The position numbers and the translations under genes were made by a program. From Actinotalea sp. Marseille-Q4924 (GTDB taxonomy: Bacteria > Actinomycetota > Actinomycetes > Actinomycetales > Cellulomonadaceae): 64,000 bases of DNA. The stretch is taken from the NCBI RefSeq assembly GCF_916618755.1, contig NZ_CAKAKB010000001.1, forward strand, positions 620,001-684,000, given 5' to 3'. Position 1 is the first letter of the stretch; every line of letters begins with the position of its first letter. Positions 30,717 through 39,706 of this stretch are shown in pieces. The notes beneath the pieces were generated by a model. That model had not been told where the DNA came from, did not search any database, and worked only from the letters and a program-made list of their open reading frames with translations.

Positions 30717-33700
30717 ATGGCACCGGCCCACCACAGCCACCCCCACCCATCCCGTGCTCGAGCACGGTCCACGGTCGCGGCAGCCGCGGCCTTCTCGGTC
30801 GCGCTCGCGGGGCTCGTGTCCGCGGTCGGTACCGGCTCCGCGGTCGCCGTCGACCGCACGGCCACGCTGGCCGGCACCTTCCAGGACGAGAACGGCTGCC
30901 CGGGCGACTGGCAGCCGGAGTGCGCCGAGACGCTGCTCACCCCCACCGGGGCCGAGGGCGTGTACGAGGGCGTCTTCCCCGTCCCCGCGGGCAGCCACGA
31001 GTTCAAGGTCGCGATGAACGGGACCTGGGACGAGTCGTACGGTGCCGGCGACGGGAACGTCACGTTCCGGCTCGGCGCCCCCGCCGAGATGCGGTTCGTC
31101 TTCGACGACAGCACCAAGCAGACGACCGTGACCCCCGCGAACCTCGGTGGCGCCTACGACGCCGCCGCGGACGCCGCCATCGTCGCCGACCCGGTCCGCC
31201 AGCCGGGTGGGGACGAGCGCTTCTACTTCGTCATGACCGACCGCTTCGCGAACGGCGACGCCGCGAACGACACGGCGGGCATCGAGGGCGACCGTCTCGC
31301 CCACGGCTTCGACCCGACGGACCGCGCGTTCTACAACGGCGGCGACCTGCGGGGCCTCATCGACAACCTCGACTACATCGAGGGCCTGGGCACGACGGCG
31401 ATCTGGCTGACCCCCTCCTTCAAGAACCGTCCGGTGCAGGGCGAGGGCGCGAACGCCTCGGCCGGCTACCACGGCTACTGGATCACCGACTTCACCCAGA
31501 TCGACCCGCACCTCGGCACGAACGCCGAGCTCGAGGAGCTCATCACGGCGGCCGAGGCGCGCGGCATCGACCTGTTCTTCGACATCATCACGAACCACAC
31601 CGCGGACGTGATCTCGTACGAGGAGAACCAGTACTCGTACATCCCGCAGGACACGACCCCCTACGTCGCCGCGGACGGCACGACCTTCCGTATGGAGGAC
31701 GTCGCCGGTCTCAGCGCCGCGGACTTCCCCGAGCTCACGACCGACTCGTTCCCGTACACCCCGGTCGTCGACCCGGCCGACGCGGAGGTCAAGGTCCCGG
31801 CGCTGCTCAACGACGTCCGGTACTACCACAACCGCGGTGACTCGACGTGGGCCGGGGAGTCCGAGACCCTCGGCGACTTCGTCGGCCTCGACGACCTCAT
31901 GACCGAGCACCCGGACGTCGTCGCGGAGTTCGTCCAGGTCTACAAGGACTGGATCGACCTCGGCGTGGACGGGTTCCGCATCGACACGGCCAAGCACGTG
32001 AACTTCGAGTTCTGGGAGCAGTGGACGCCCCAGATCGTCGACCACGCGCAGCAGGTGCGCGGTGACGACGACTTCTTCATGTTCGGCGAGGTGTACTCCT
32101 CCGACACGCGCATCCTCTCCCCGTACGTGCGGGAGACGGAGATGAGCTCGGTCCTGGACTTCGCGTTCCAGGAGCGTGCCGCCGCGTACGTGACCGGCGC
32201 GTCCTCGGCGCAGCTCCGTGACCTGTACGCGTCCGACGACATCTACACGACGCCGGACACCTCGGCCACGGCGCTGCCGACCTTCCTCGGCAACCACGAC
32301 ATGGGCCGGATCGGCTACTTCGTCCGCGGCACCGACGCCCCGCTGGAGCGCTCGAAGCTCGCGCACTCCCTCATGTACCTCACGCGGGGCCAGCCCGTCG
32401 TCTACTACGGCGACGAGCAGGGCTTCATCGGCCAGGGTGCGGGGGGAGAGGGCAACGACAAGGCCGCGCGCCAGTCCCTCTTCGCCAGCCAGGTGCCGGA
32501 GTACCAGAACCAGGTCCTGCTGAGCGGTGAGCAGGCCGGGTCCGTGGACCGCTACGACACGGACACCGAGCTGTACACCCACATCTCCTCCCTGGCCGCG
32601 CTCCGCGACGCGCACCCCGCGCTCAGCGACGGAGCGCAGGTCGAGCTCCTCGCCGACGGCGGCCTCTACGCCTTCGCCCGCGTGGACCGTGACGAGGACG
32701 TGGAGCACGTCGTCGTCACCAACAACGGCGGCGCCGCGGCCACGGCGACGTTCGCGACCCTCACCCCGGGCGCGACGTACACCGGCCTGCTCGGCACGGA
32801 CCAGGCCGTCACCGCGGACGCGGACGGCGTGATCTCGGTCAGCGTCCCCGCACGCGGGGCCGTCGTGCTCGTCGCCGACTCGACGGTCGCGGCCGCCGGT
32901 GACGTCGACGTGCAGGTCGTCGCCGGCCGCGACGGTGCGGGCGTGTGGGGCAAGGCCCCCATCAGCGCCGTCGTCGCCGACAACCGCTACCAGGAGACGT
33001 CCTTCGCCTACCGCGTCGTCGGGGAGCAGGACTGGACCCTGCTCGGCACCGCCGAGGACGACACGCCCCGGGTCTTCCACGACGTGGAGGACCTCGTCAC
33101 CGAGCACGGTCTCGGCACGATGATCGAGTACCGCGCCGTGAGCGTCGACGCAGCGGGCAACGCCTCCGCGGCGTCCACCGTGACGACCCTGGTCGAGGAG
33201 CCCGTCGTCGGCCCGCCGCCGTCGGACTTCGACACCGTCTCGGTCCCGGGCAACCACAACGACGAGATGGGGTGTGGCGGGGACTGGAACCCGGCCTGCT
33301 CCGAGGCGCAGCTCACGCTCGGCGCCAACGGCCTGTGGTCCAAGACGTTCGACCTCCCGGCCGGCGACTACGAGTTCAAGGTCGCCGCGAACGAGAGCTG
33401 GGACATCAACTTCGGTGCCGACGGGCAGCCCGGCGGACCCAACCTGGCCTACACGCACGGCGGTGGGCCGATCACCTTCTGGTTCGACCCGGAGACGAAG
33501 TACTACTTCAACAGCTCCATGCACGCGCCGATGACGATCCCCGGCAGCCACCAGCAGGAGCTCGGCTGCCCCGGTGACTGGCAGCCGGAGTGCGCGGCCA
33601 CGCTGCTCACCGACCTGGACCGCGACGGCATCTTCACGTTCGTCACGGACCAGCTGCCCGCCGGGAGCTACGAGGCGAAGGTCGCGTACAACTTCAGCTG

Positions 33701-36506
33701 GGACGAGAACTACGGCGCCGGCGGCGCACCCGGCGGGGCGAACATCGCCTTCACCGTGGGCAACGACGGTGACACGGTGGCGTTCACGTTCGACCCCGCC
33801 ACCAAGGTGCTCACCATCGGCGGGCCGACGGCCGGCATCGGTGGCCGGGGTCAGCTCGGGGTCCACTGGCTCAGCGAGGACGTCCTCGCCGTGCCGGAGG
33901 CGCTCCTGGGCGGCCGTGACCTGGCCGACCTGACCTTCCGCCTGCACACCGCGCCCGAGGGGGGCATCAGCCTCGACGGCGAGACGCCGGTGCTGCCGGA
34001 GGGCGCCGTGGCGTACGACCTCGTCGCCGAGGGCACCGGCCTGCCGGAGGACCTGGCAACGCTCTACCCGCACCTCGCCGGCCACGTCGTCCTGCGTCTG
34101 CAGGGCGCCGACCGCGCCGACGTCGAGGCGGCCCTCACGGGCCAGCTCGTGGTGACGGCCACGGACGCCGAGGAGGCGCTCGCGGTGTTCACCGGGGTGC
34201 AGATCCCCGGCGTGGTGGACGCCCTCTTCGCCGAGGACGCCACCGACCGCCGGCTCGGTGTCACGTGGGACGCCCGCAAGCGCCCCTCGGTGGCCCTGTG
34301 GGCGCCGACGGCCAAGGACGTCGACCTGCTGGTCTGGCAGGACCCCGCCACGCTGGACGCCGAGCCGACCCGCGTGGAGCTCCGGCGACAGGCCGACGGC
34401 TCGTGGACGGTCGACGGTGACAAGAAGTGGCGCCACGGCGCCTACCAGTTCGAGGTCACGGTCTACGTGCCCTCCACCGGCGCCGTCGAGAAGAACCGGG
34501 TGACGGACCCGTACTCGGTCGCGCTCACGGTCAACTCGACCCACTCGGTGTTCGTCGACCTCGCCGACCAGCGCTGGATGCCCGGCGAGTGGAAGAAGGC
34601 CGGCCAGCCGGTCGTGCGCCCCGTGGACCAGACGATCTACGAGCTGCACGTCCGGGACTTCTCGATCAGCGACGAGACGGTTCCTGAGGAGCTGCGCGGC
34701 ACCTACTCCGCCTTCACCACCGACGGGGCCGGACGCCAGCACCTGCGGGCGCTGCAGGAGGCCGGTCTGACGACCGTCCACCTGCTGCCGACGTTCGACA
34801 TCGCCACGATCGAGGAGAAGCGCTCCGCCCAGGTGGAGCCGCCGTGCGACCTCGCGTCGCTGCCGGCGGACTCCTCGGAGCAGCAGGCGTGCATCGCCGG
34901 GATCCGGGACGCCGACGGCTTCAACTGGGGATACGACCCGTTCCACTTCACGACGCCCGAGGGCTCCTACGCCGTGGACGCGCACGGTGGGGCCCGGGTC
35001 GAGGAGTTCCGCAGCATGGTCGGGGCGCTGCACGCCGACGGCCTGCAGGTGGTCCTGGACCAGGTGTTCAACCACACGGCCGCCAGCGGTCAGGACGCCA
35101 AGTCGGTCCTCGACCGGGTCGTGCCCGGCTACTACCACCGCCTCAACGCGGCCGGGAAGGTCGAGACGTCCACGTGCTGCCAGAACATCGCCACCGAGCA
35201 CCAGATGGCCGAGAAGCTCATGGTCGACTCGGTCGTGACGTGGGCGCGGGACTACAAGGTCGACGGCTTCCGCTTCGACCTCATGGGTCACCACTCGCGG
35301 GACAACATGCTCGCGGTGCGCGACGCGCTGGACGCGCTGACCGTCACGAAGGACGGCGTGGACGGCTCGAAGGTCTACCTGTACGGCGAGGGCTGGAACT
35401 TCGGTGAGGTCGCCGACGACGCCCGGTTCGAGCAGGCGCGCCAGGGCAACCTGGGCGGCACCGGCATCGGGACGTTCTCCGACCGGCTCCGCGACGCCGT
35501 CCGCGGCGGCGGTCCGTTCGACAGCGACCCGCGCGTGCGTCAGGGCTTCGGCACCGGCGCGTACACGGACCGCAACGGGCTGGACAACCGCCCCGACGGC
35601 GAGCTCCTCACGGACGCCCAGCACCAGGCGGACCTCGTCCGGCTGGGGCTGGCGGGCAACCTGCGCGCCTACTCGTTCCTCACGAGCAAGGGCCAGGTGC
35701 AGCGCGGCGACCAGATCGACTACAACGGCCAGCCGGCCGGGTACGCCGACTCGCCGGAGGAGATCATCACGTACGTCGACAAGCACGACAACGAGACGCT
35801 GTTCGACGTCCTCACGCTCAAGCTGCCGACGGACACCCCGATGGCGGACCGCGTGCGGATGAACACGGTGTCTCTCGCCACGACCGCGCTGTCGCAGACG
35901 CCGACGTTCTTCCACGCCGGCTCGGACCTGCTGCGCAGCAAGTCGCTGGACCGCAACAGCTACAACTCCGGCGACTGGTTCAACCTGCTCGACTTCTCCG
36001 GCCAGGACAACGGGTTCGCCCGCGGCCTGCCGCAGGCGGGGGACAACCAGGACAAGTGGCCGTTCATGCGCCCGCTGCTCGCGGACGCGTCGCTGAAGCC
36101 GGCGCCGGAGCACATCTCCACCGCCACGGAGTCCTACCAGGACCTCCTCGAGCTGCGCTTCTCCACGGAGCTGTTCCGTCTCGGTGACCCCGAGCTCATC
36201 CAGGAGAAGGTCACCTTCCCGGGCAGCGGCCCGACGGCGACGGCCGGCGTCATCGTCATGAGCATCGACGACCTCGTGGGTGAGGACGTGGACGGGGCGC
36301 TCGACGGTGTCCTCGTCGTCTTCAACGCCTCCGACGAGGCGTACTCGGCCACGGTCGCGGGCCACGCCGGCCGCGACTACGCCCTCTCCGAGGTGCAGGC
36401 CGAGGGGTCGGACGACGTCGTGCGCAGCACGACCTGGGACGCCGCGACCGGCACGGTCAGCGTCCCGGCCCGCACGGTCGCCGTGCTGGTCGACCCGGAG
36501 GGGTAG
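30717..36506 (+). CDS. Secreted bifunctional alpha-amylase / pullulanase
   Basis: A 1929-residue exported enzyme degrading starch, glycogen or pullulan outside the cell by cutting alpha-1,4 and alpha-1,6 bonds. A signal peptide ends near AVA-VD at residue 44. An X25-type starch-binding module (about 47-130) precedes a GH13 amylase with nucleophile Asp423 in DGFRIDTAKH, acid Glu458 in FGEVYS and Asp528 in LGNHD. Two more X25 modules follow (about 836-925 and 936-1030). The second half is a pullulanase-type GH13 enzyme: PulA N-terminal region, CBM48 (about 1180-1280), YELHVRDFSI, Asp1521 in VDGFRFDLMG, Glu1558 in YGEGWN, Asp1691 in KHDNETLFD, and a DUF3372-like tail. No LPXTG anchor is seen. 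ATG at 30717 follows GAGGGAG; the upstream in-frame ATG at 30609 would precede the promoter. Confidence 0.93.
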   Translation: MAPAHHSHPHPSRARARSTVAAAAAFSVALAGLVSAVGTGSAVAVDRTATLAGTFQDENGCPGDWQPECAETLLTPTGAEGVYEGVFPVPAGSHEFKVAMNGTWDESYGAGDGNVTFRLGAPAEMRFVFDDSTKQTTVTPANLGGAYDAAADAAIVADPVRQPGGDERFYFVMTDRFANGDAANDTAGIEGDRLAHGFDPTDRAFYNGGDLRGLIDNLDYIEGLGTTAIWLTPSFKNRPVQGEGANASAGYHGYWITDFTQIDPHLGTNAELEELITAAEARGIDLFFDIITNHTADVISYEENQYSYIPQDTTPYVAADGTTFRMEDVAGLSAADFPELTTDSFPYTPVVDPADAEVKVPALLNDVRYYHNRGDSTWAGESETLGDFVGLDDLMTEHPDVVAEFVQVYKDWIDLGVDGFRIDTAKHVNFEFWEQWTPQIVDHAQQVRGDDDFFMFGEVYSSDTRILSPYVRETEMSSVLDFAFQERAAAYVTGASSAQLRDLYASDDIYTTPDTSATALPTFLGNHDMGRIGYFVRGTDAPLERSKLAHSLMYLTRGQPVVYYGDEQGFIGQGAGGEGNDKAARQSLFASQVPEYQNQVLLSGEQAGSVDRYDTDTELYTHISSLAALRDAHPALSDGAQVELLADGGLYAFARVDRDEDVEHVVVTNNGGAAATATFATLTPGATYTGLLGTDQAVTADADGVISVSVPARGAVVLVADSTVAAAGDVDVQVVAGRDGAGVWGKAPISAVVADNRYQETSFAYRVVGEQDWTLLGTAEDDTPRVFHDVEDLVTEHGLGTMIEYRAVSVDAAGNASAASTVTTLVEEPVVGPPPSDFDTVSVPGNHNDEMGCGGDWNPACSEAQLTLGANGLWSKTFDLPAGDYEFKVAANESWDINFGADGQPGGPNLAYTHGGGPITFWFDPETKYYFNSSMHAPMTIPGSHQQELGCPGDWQPECAATLLTDLDRDGIFTFVTDQLPAGSYEAKVAYNFSWDENYGAGGAPGGANIAFTVGNDGDTVAFTFDPATKVLTIGGPTAGIGGRGQLGVHWLSEDVLAVPEALLGGRDLADLTFRLHTAPEGGISLDGETPVLPEGAVAYDLVAEGTGLPEDLATLYPHLAGHVVLRLQGADRADVEAALTGQLVVTATDAEEALAVFTGVQIPGVVDALFAEDATDRRLGVTWDARKRPSVALWAPTAKDVDLLVWQDPATLDAEPTRVELRRQADGSWTVDGDKKWRHGAYQFEVTVYVPSTGAVEKNRVTDPYSVALTVNSTHSVFVDLADQRWMPGEWKKAGQPVVRPVDQTIYELHVRDFSISDETVPEELRGTYSAFTTDGAGRQHLRALQEAGLTTVHLLPTFDIATIEEKRSAQVEPPCDLASLPADSSEQQACIAGIRDADGFNWGYDPFHFTTPEGSYAVDAHGGARVEEFRSMVGALHADGLQVVLDQVFNHTAASGQDAKSVLDRVVPGYYHRLNAAGKVETSTCCQNIATEHQMAEKLMVDSVVTWARDYKVDGFRFDLMGHHSRDNMLAVRDALDALTVTKDGVDGSKVYLYGEGWNFGEVADDARFEQARQGNLGGTGIGTFSDRLRDAVRGGGPFDSDPRVRQGFGTGAYTDRNGLDNRPDGELLTDAQHQADLVRLGLAGNLRAYSFLTSKGQVQRGDQIDYNGQPAGYADSPEEIITYVDKHDNETLFDVLTLKLPTDTPMADRVRMNTVSLATTALSQTPTFFHAGSDLLRSKSLDRNSYNSGDWFNLLDFSGQDNGFARGLPQAGDNQDKWPFMRPLLADASLKPAPEHISTATESYQDLLELRFSTELFRLGDPELIQEKVTFPGSGPTATAGVIVMSIDDLVGEDVDGALDGVLVVFNASDEAYSATVAGHAGRDYALSEVQAEGSDDVVRSTTWDAATGTVSVPARTVAVLVDPEG

Positions 36507-36512
36507 CCGGGC

Positions 36513-36546
36513 ACGCCCCCCGGCGGTCATGACCGCCGGGGGGCGT
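36513..36546. terminator. Perfect 34-bp palindrome, first terminator after the amylopullulanase gene
   Basis: The arms 36513-36529 and 36530-36546 are exact reverse complements with no loop bases, so a stem of about 15 bp with a CATG turn would form. It starts six bases after the stop codon. Confidence 0.8.
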
Positions 36547-36559
36547 CAGCAACAACAGG

Positions 36560-36593
36560 CAGGAGGGCGTGGACCGCGGTCCACGCCCTCCTG
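36560..36593. terminator. Perfect 34-bp palindrome, second terminator facing purU
   Basis: The arms 36560-36576 and 36577-36593 are exact reverse complements. It lies 13 bp after the first palindrome and 27 bp from the end of convergent purU, so it is probably the purU terminator and a backstop for the other strand. Confidence 0.8.
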
Positions 36594-36620
36594 TCGTTCC
36601 CGGCTCAGCGGCTCAGCGGC

Positions 36621-37508
36621 TCAGCGGAAGACGATGGTGCGGTGGCCGTCCAGCAGCACGCGGTGCTCGGCGTGCCACCGGACGGCGCGCGCCAGGGCGC
36701 GTCGCTCGACGTCCTGCCCGAGCGCCATGAGGTCCTCGACGCGCTTGGAGTGGTCCACCCGCTCGACGTCCTGCTCGATGATCGGGCCCTCGTCGAGGTC
36801 GCCCGTCACGTAGTGCGCCGTCGCACCGATGAGCTTGACACCTCGGTCGTGCGCCTGCGCGTAGGGGCGGGCGCCCTTGAAGCTGGGCAGGAACGAGTGG
36901 TGGATGTTGATCACCCGCCCGGCGAGGGTGCGGCACAGCTCGTCGGACAGGATCTGCATGTAGCGGGCCAGCACGACCAGCTCGGCGCCGGTCTCCTCCA
37001 CGAGCTCCAGCAGTCGCGCCTCGGCTGCAGCCTTGCTGGCCCGGGTGACCGGCACGTGGTGGAACGGGATGCCGTAGAACGCGGCGACGTCCGCGAGGGC
37101 CGTGTGGTTGGAGACGACGGCGACGATGTCGACGGGCAGGCCCTCGGACTGCTGCCGGAACAGCAGGTCGTGGAGGCAGTGCGCCGCGGTCGACACCATG
37201 ACGACGGTCCGGATCCGCCGACCGGCGACGTCCAGGTCCCACGTCATGTCGAAGCGCTCGGCGAGCTCGTCGAGCGCGCCGCGCAGGTCGGCCTCGGGCG
37301 CGGAGGCCTCGACCTGCACCCGCATGAAGAACAGTCCGCTGAGCGGGTCACCGAACTGCTGCGACTCGGTGATGTTGCCGCCGTGCGCCGCGAGCATCCC
37401 GGCGACGGCCGCGACGATCCCCGGGCGGTCCGGGCACGACAGGCTCAGCACCCAGTGGGTGGGCTGGTCCTGCGCCGGGGCGGGCAGGGCGTCGTCGGGC
37501 GTCGTCAC
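36621..37508 (-). CDS. purU: Formyltetrahydrofolate deformylase
   Basis: Hydrolyses 10-formyl-THF to formate and THF, balancing one-carbon pools. It has 295 residues. An N-terminal ACT domain (about 17-95) begins WVLSLSCPDRPGIVAAVAG, which binds glycine or methionine effectors in known enzymes. The C-terminal formyltransferase-like domain has VVSNHTALADVAAFYGIPF, LARYMQILSDEL, NIHHSFLPSFKGARPY with catalytic Asn and His, and GATAHYVTGDLDEGPIIEQ with the catalytic Asp. GTG at 37508 is used: it follows TACCCT by eight bases on the minus strand, indicating a leaderless message. Confidence 0.95.
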   Translation of the reverse strand: MTTPDDALPAPAQDQPTHWVLSLSCPDRPGIVAAVAGMLAAHGGNITESQQFGDPLSGLFFMRVQVEASAPEADLRGALDELAERFDMTWDLDVAGRRIRTVVMVSTAAHCLHDLLFRQQSEGLPVDIVAVVSNHTALADVAAFYGIPFHHVPVTRASKAAAEARLLELVEETGAELVVLARYMQILSDELCRTLAGRVINIHHSFLPSFKGARPYAQAHDRGVKLIGATAHYVTGDLDEGPIIEQDVERVDHSKRVEDLMALGQDVERRALARAVRWHAEHRVLLDGHRTIVFR

Positions 37509-37516
37509 GGTTCGTG

Positions 37517-37522
37517 AGGGTA
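37517..37522 (-). promoter_or_regulatory. -10 element of the leaderless purU promoter
   Basis: On the minus strand TACCCT (AGGGTA at 37517-37522) is followed by eight bases and then GTG. It supports the chosen purU start. Confidence 0.5.
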
Positions 37523-37631
37523 CTCGCGCACCCCCGACGGCGCGGTCGTGTCCGCGGCTGCGGGGGCAGCGGCGTCTCGTCAGCGGAACGGCGGTCGCCG
37601 CGGACGCGCCGCGGGTGCCACGATGAGGCCC

Positions 37632-38135
37632 ATGAGCGTGGACGTGACGATCCGGCCCGTGACCGACGACGACGCGGGCGAGCTGCTCACCCTGCGCCGG
37701 GCGGCCTTCGTCACCGAGGCGCAGACGTACGGGGACCCGAACATCCCGCCGCTGACGCAGACGCTCGAGGAGCTCCGCGCCGACCTCGGGGCGCCGGGCA
37801 TCGTGACGCTGGGCGCGTGGGACGGGCACCGGCTCGTCGGATCCGTCCGCGTCCAGCTCGAGCCGGGCAAGGCGACCCTCGGCAGGCTCGCCGTGGCGCC
37901 GGACCTGCAGGGGCAGGGCATCGGCACGCAGATGCTGCTGGCGATCCCGCCCCACCTGCCCGAGGACACCAGCGAGCTGTGGGTCTTCACCGGGCGCGAC
38001 TCGGTGCAGAACCTCGCGCTGTACCAGAAGCACGGCTACACCCACCAGCACGACGAGACGGCGGGATCACTCACGTACGCGTACCTGCGCAAGATCCTCG
38101 GGGACGGCGACGTGGAGGACGACCGCGGCGCCTGA
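37632..38135 (+). CDS. GNAT-family N-acetyltransferase
   Basis: A 167-residue acyl-CoA-dependent acetyltransferase. VTIRPVTDDDAGELLTLRRAAF opens the fold, LGRLAVAPDLQGQGIGTQML is the acetyl-CoA binding motif A (Q/RxxGxG/A as QGQGIG), and NLALYQKHGY is motif B. The acceptor is unknown. ATG at 37632 is the closest to the conserved strand; an in-frame ATG at 37623 is possible. Its neighbours are purU, divergent, and the glyA leader downstream. Confidence 0.85.
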   Translation: MSVDVTIRPVTDDDAGELLTLRRAAFVTEAQTYGDPNIPPLTQTLEELRADLGAPGIVTLGAWDGHRLVGSVRVQLEPGKATLGRLAVAPDLQGQGIGTQMLLAIPPHLPEDTSELWVFTGRDSVQNLALYQKHGYTHQHDETAGSLTYAYLRKILGDGDVEDDRGA

Positions 38136-38271
38136 CCGGGACCGCTTCGCCTCGGCGTCGAGTGCGTGGATGCCGCCACCGTTGAGGACGTGGCGCGAGC
38201 GGCGGGCCGCTGTGCGGACCGCTCCGACCCTGTGACCGGTCGACCGAGGTCGGGTGCGGGTTGCTACCCTG

Positions 38272-38352
38272 GCCCGGTCGCGACTGGCGCAGGTGGGTCA
38301 CCATCAGGGAGCGGCACAGCACAGCAGACTCCGGGTCGTTCGCCTGGGCCGC
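38272..38352 (+). ncRNA. ZTP (pfl) riboswitch ahead of glyA-folD
   Basis: A TACCCT -10 at 38265-38270 starts the RNA at the aptamer. The pfl blocks are CGCGACTGGCG at 38279-38289, a GGTGG/CCATC hairpin (38292-38305), AGGGAGCGG at 38306-38314 and the 3' pseudoknot strand CGCCTGGGC at 38341-38349. The same blocks in the same order occur at purH. High ZMP should raise expression of glyA and folD and so restore 10-formyl-THF. Between aptamer and ATG there are GC hairpins (for example CCCGG/CCGGG at 38378-38392) that could form the expression platform. The rest of the 290-bp gap from 38136 holds no gene. Confidence 0.85.
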
Positions 38353-38425
38353 GGGTCACCCACACGAGGTGTGCGTGCCCGGACGTGCCGGGACCACCAC
38401 GCGCACTGCTGATGCGAGGAGAGAC

Positions 38426-39706
38426 ATGAGCGCCGACGACGTCATGAACCAGCCGCTCGCCGAGCTGGACCCGGAGATCGCCGCCGTCCTGGACGGGGAG
38501 CTCCTGCGCCAGCAGGAGACGCTCGAGATGATCGCGAGCGAGAACTTCGTCCCGCGGGCCGTGCTGCAGGCGCAGGGCTCCGTGCTGACGAACAAGTACG
38601 CCGAGGGATACCCGGGCAAGCGCTACTACGGCGGGTGCGAGCAGGTCGACATCGCGGAGGACCTGGCGCGTGAGCGGGCCAAGACGCTCTTCGGGGCCGC
38701 GCACGCGAACGTCCAGCCGCACTCGGGCGCGCAGGCCAACGCCGCCGTGCTGCATGCGCTGGCCAACGCCGGTGACACGATCCTCGGCCTGGAGCTCGCC
38801 CACGGCGGTCACCTCACCCACGGCATGAAGCTCAACTTCTCCGGCAAGCTCTACGAGGTCGCCGCGTACGGCGTGGACCCGGGCACGCACCTGGTCGACA
38901 TGGACGTGGTGCGGCAGAAGGCCCTGGAGGCCCGCCCGCGGGTCATCATCGCCGGCTGGTCGGCCTACCCGCGGCAGCTCGACTTCGCAGCGTTCGCGGA
39001 CATCGCCCGTGAGGTCGGCGCCGCGCTGTGGGTCGACATGGCGCACTTCTCCGGCCTCGTCGCCGCGGGCCTGCACCCCAGCCCCGTGCCGCACGCCGAC
39101 GTCGTCTCCTCGACCGTGCACAAGACGCTCGGCGGTCCGCGCGCGGGCTTCATCCTCAGCACCGAGGAGCTGGCCAGGAAGATCGACTCGGCGGTGTTCC
39201 CGGGTCAGCAGGGCGGCCCGCTCATGCACGTCATCGCGGCCAAGGCCGTCGCGTTCAAGGTGGCCGCGACCGAGGGCTTCCGTGAGCGTCAGCAGCGCAC
39301 GCTCGACGGCGCGCGCCTGCTCGCCGAGCGGCTGTCCCGGCCCGACGTCGCCGCGGCGGGCGTGTCGGTCCTGACCGGCGGCACGGACGTGCACCTGGCC
39401 CTCGTGGACCTGCGCAGCTCGGCGCTGGACGGCCAGCAGGCCGAGGACCTCCTGCACACCGCGGGCATCACCGTGAACCGCAACGCCGTGCCGTTCGACC
39501 CGCGGCCGCCGCGGGTGACGTCCGGCCTGCGCATCGGCACCCCGGCGCTGGCGACCCGCGGGTTCGGCGAGGCGGAGTTCGAGGAGGTCGCGGACATCAT
39601 CGCGACCGCCCTGGTCGACGGCACCTCCGCCGACGTGGAGGCGCTGCGCGCCCGCGTGCGCAAGCTCACCGACGGCTTCCCGCTCTACCCGGGCCTGCAG
39701 CAGTGA
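38426..39706 (+). CDS. glyA: Serine hydroxymethyltransferase
   Basis: PLP enzyme converting serine and THF to glycine and 5,10-methylene-THF, the main source of one-carbon units. It has 426 residues. Seen are [62 protein letters not shown] and the PLP-lysine segment [21 protein letters not shown] lies eight bases before the ATG. The stop overlaps the folD start by four bases, so both are translated together under the upstream ZTP riboswitch. Confidence 0.96.
   Translation: MSADDVMNQPLAELDPEIAAVLDGELLRQQETLEMIASENFVPRAVLQAQGSVLTNKYAEGYPGKRYYGGCEQVDIAEDLARERAKTLFGAAHANVQPHSGAQANAAVLHALANAGDTILGLELAHGGHLTHGMKLNFSGKLYEVAAYGVDPGTHLVDMDVVRQKALEARPRVIIAGWSAYPRQLDFAAFADIAREVGAALWVDMAHFSGLVAAGLHPSPVPHADVVSSTVHKTLGGPRAGFILSTEELARKIDSAVFPGQQGGPLMHVIAAKAVAFKVAATEGFRERQQRTLDGARLLAERLSRPDVAAAGVSVLTGGTDVHLALVDLRSSALDGQQAEDLLHTAGITVNRNAVPFDPRPPRVTSGLRIGTPALATRGFGEAEFEEVADIIATALVDGTSADVEALRARVRKLTDGFPLYPGLQQ

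Noticed and set aside
30624-36530. A 1968-residue open frame on the minus strand antisense to the amylopullulanase gene
   Set aside because: It is a GC-bias shadow. It has no domain, consists of Arg/Val/Gly-rich filler, and lies opposite a gene with complete catalytic motifs.
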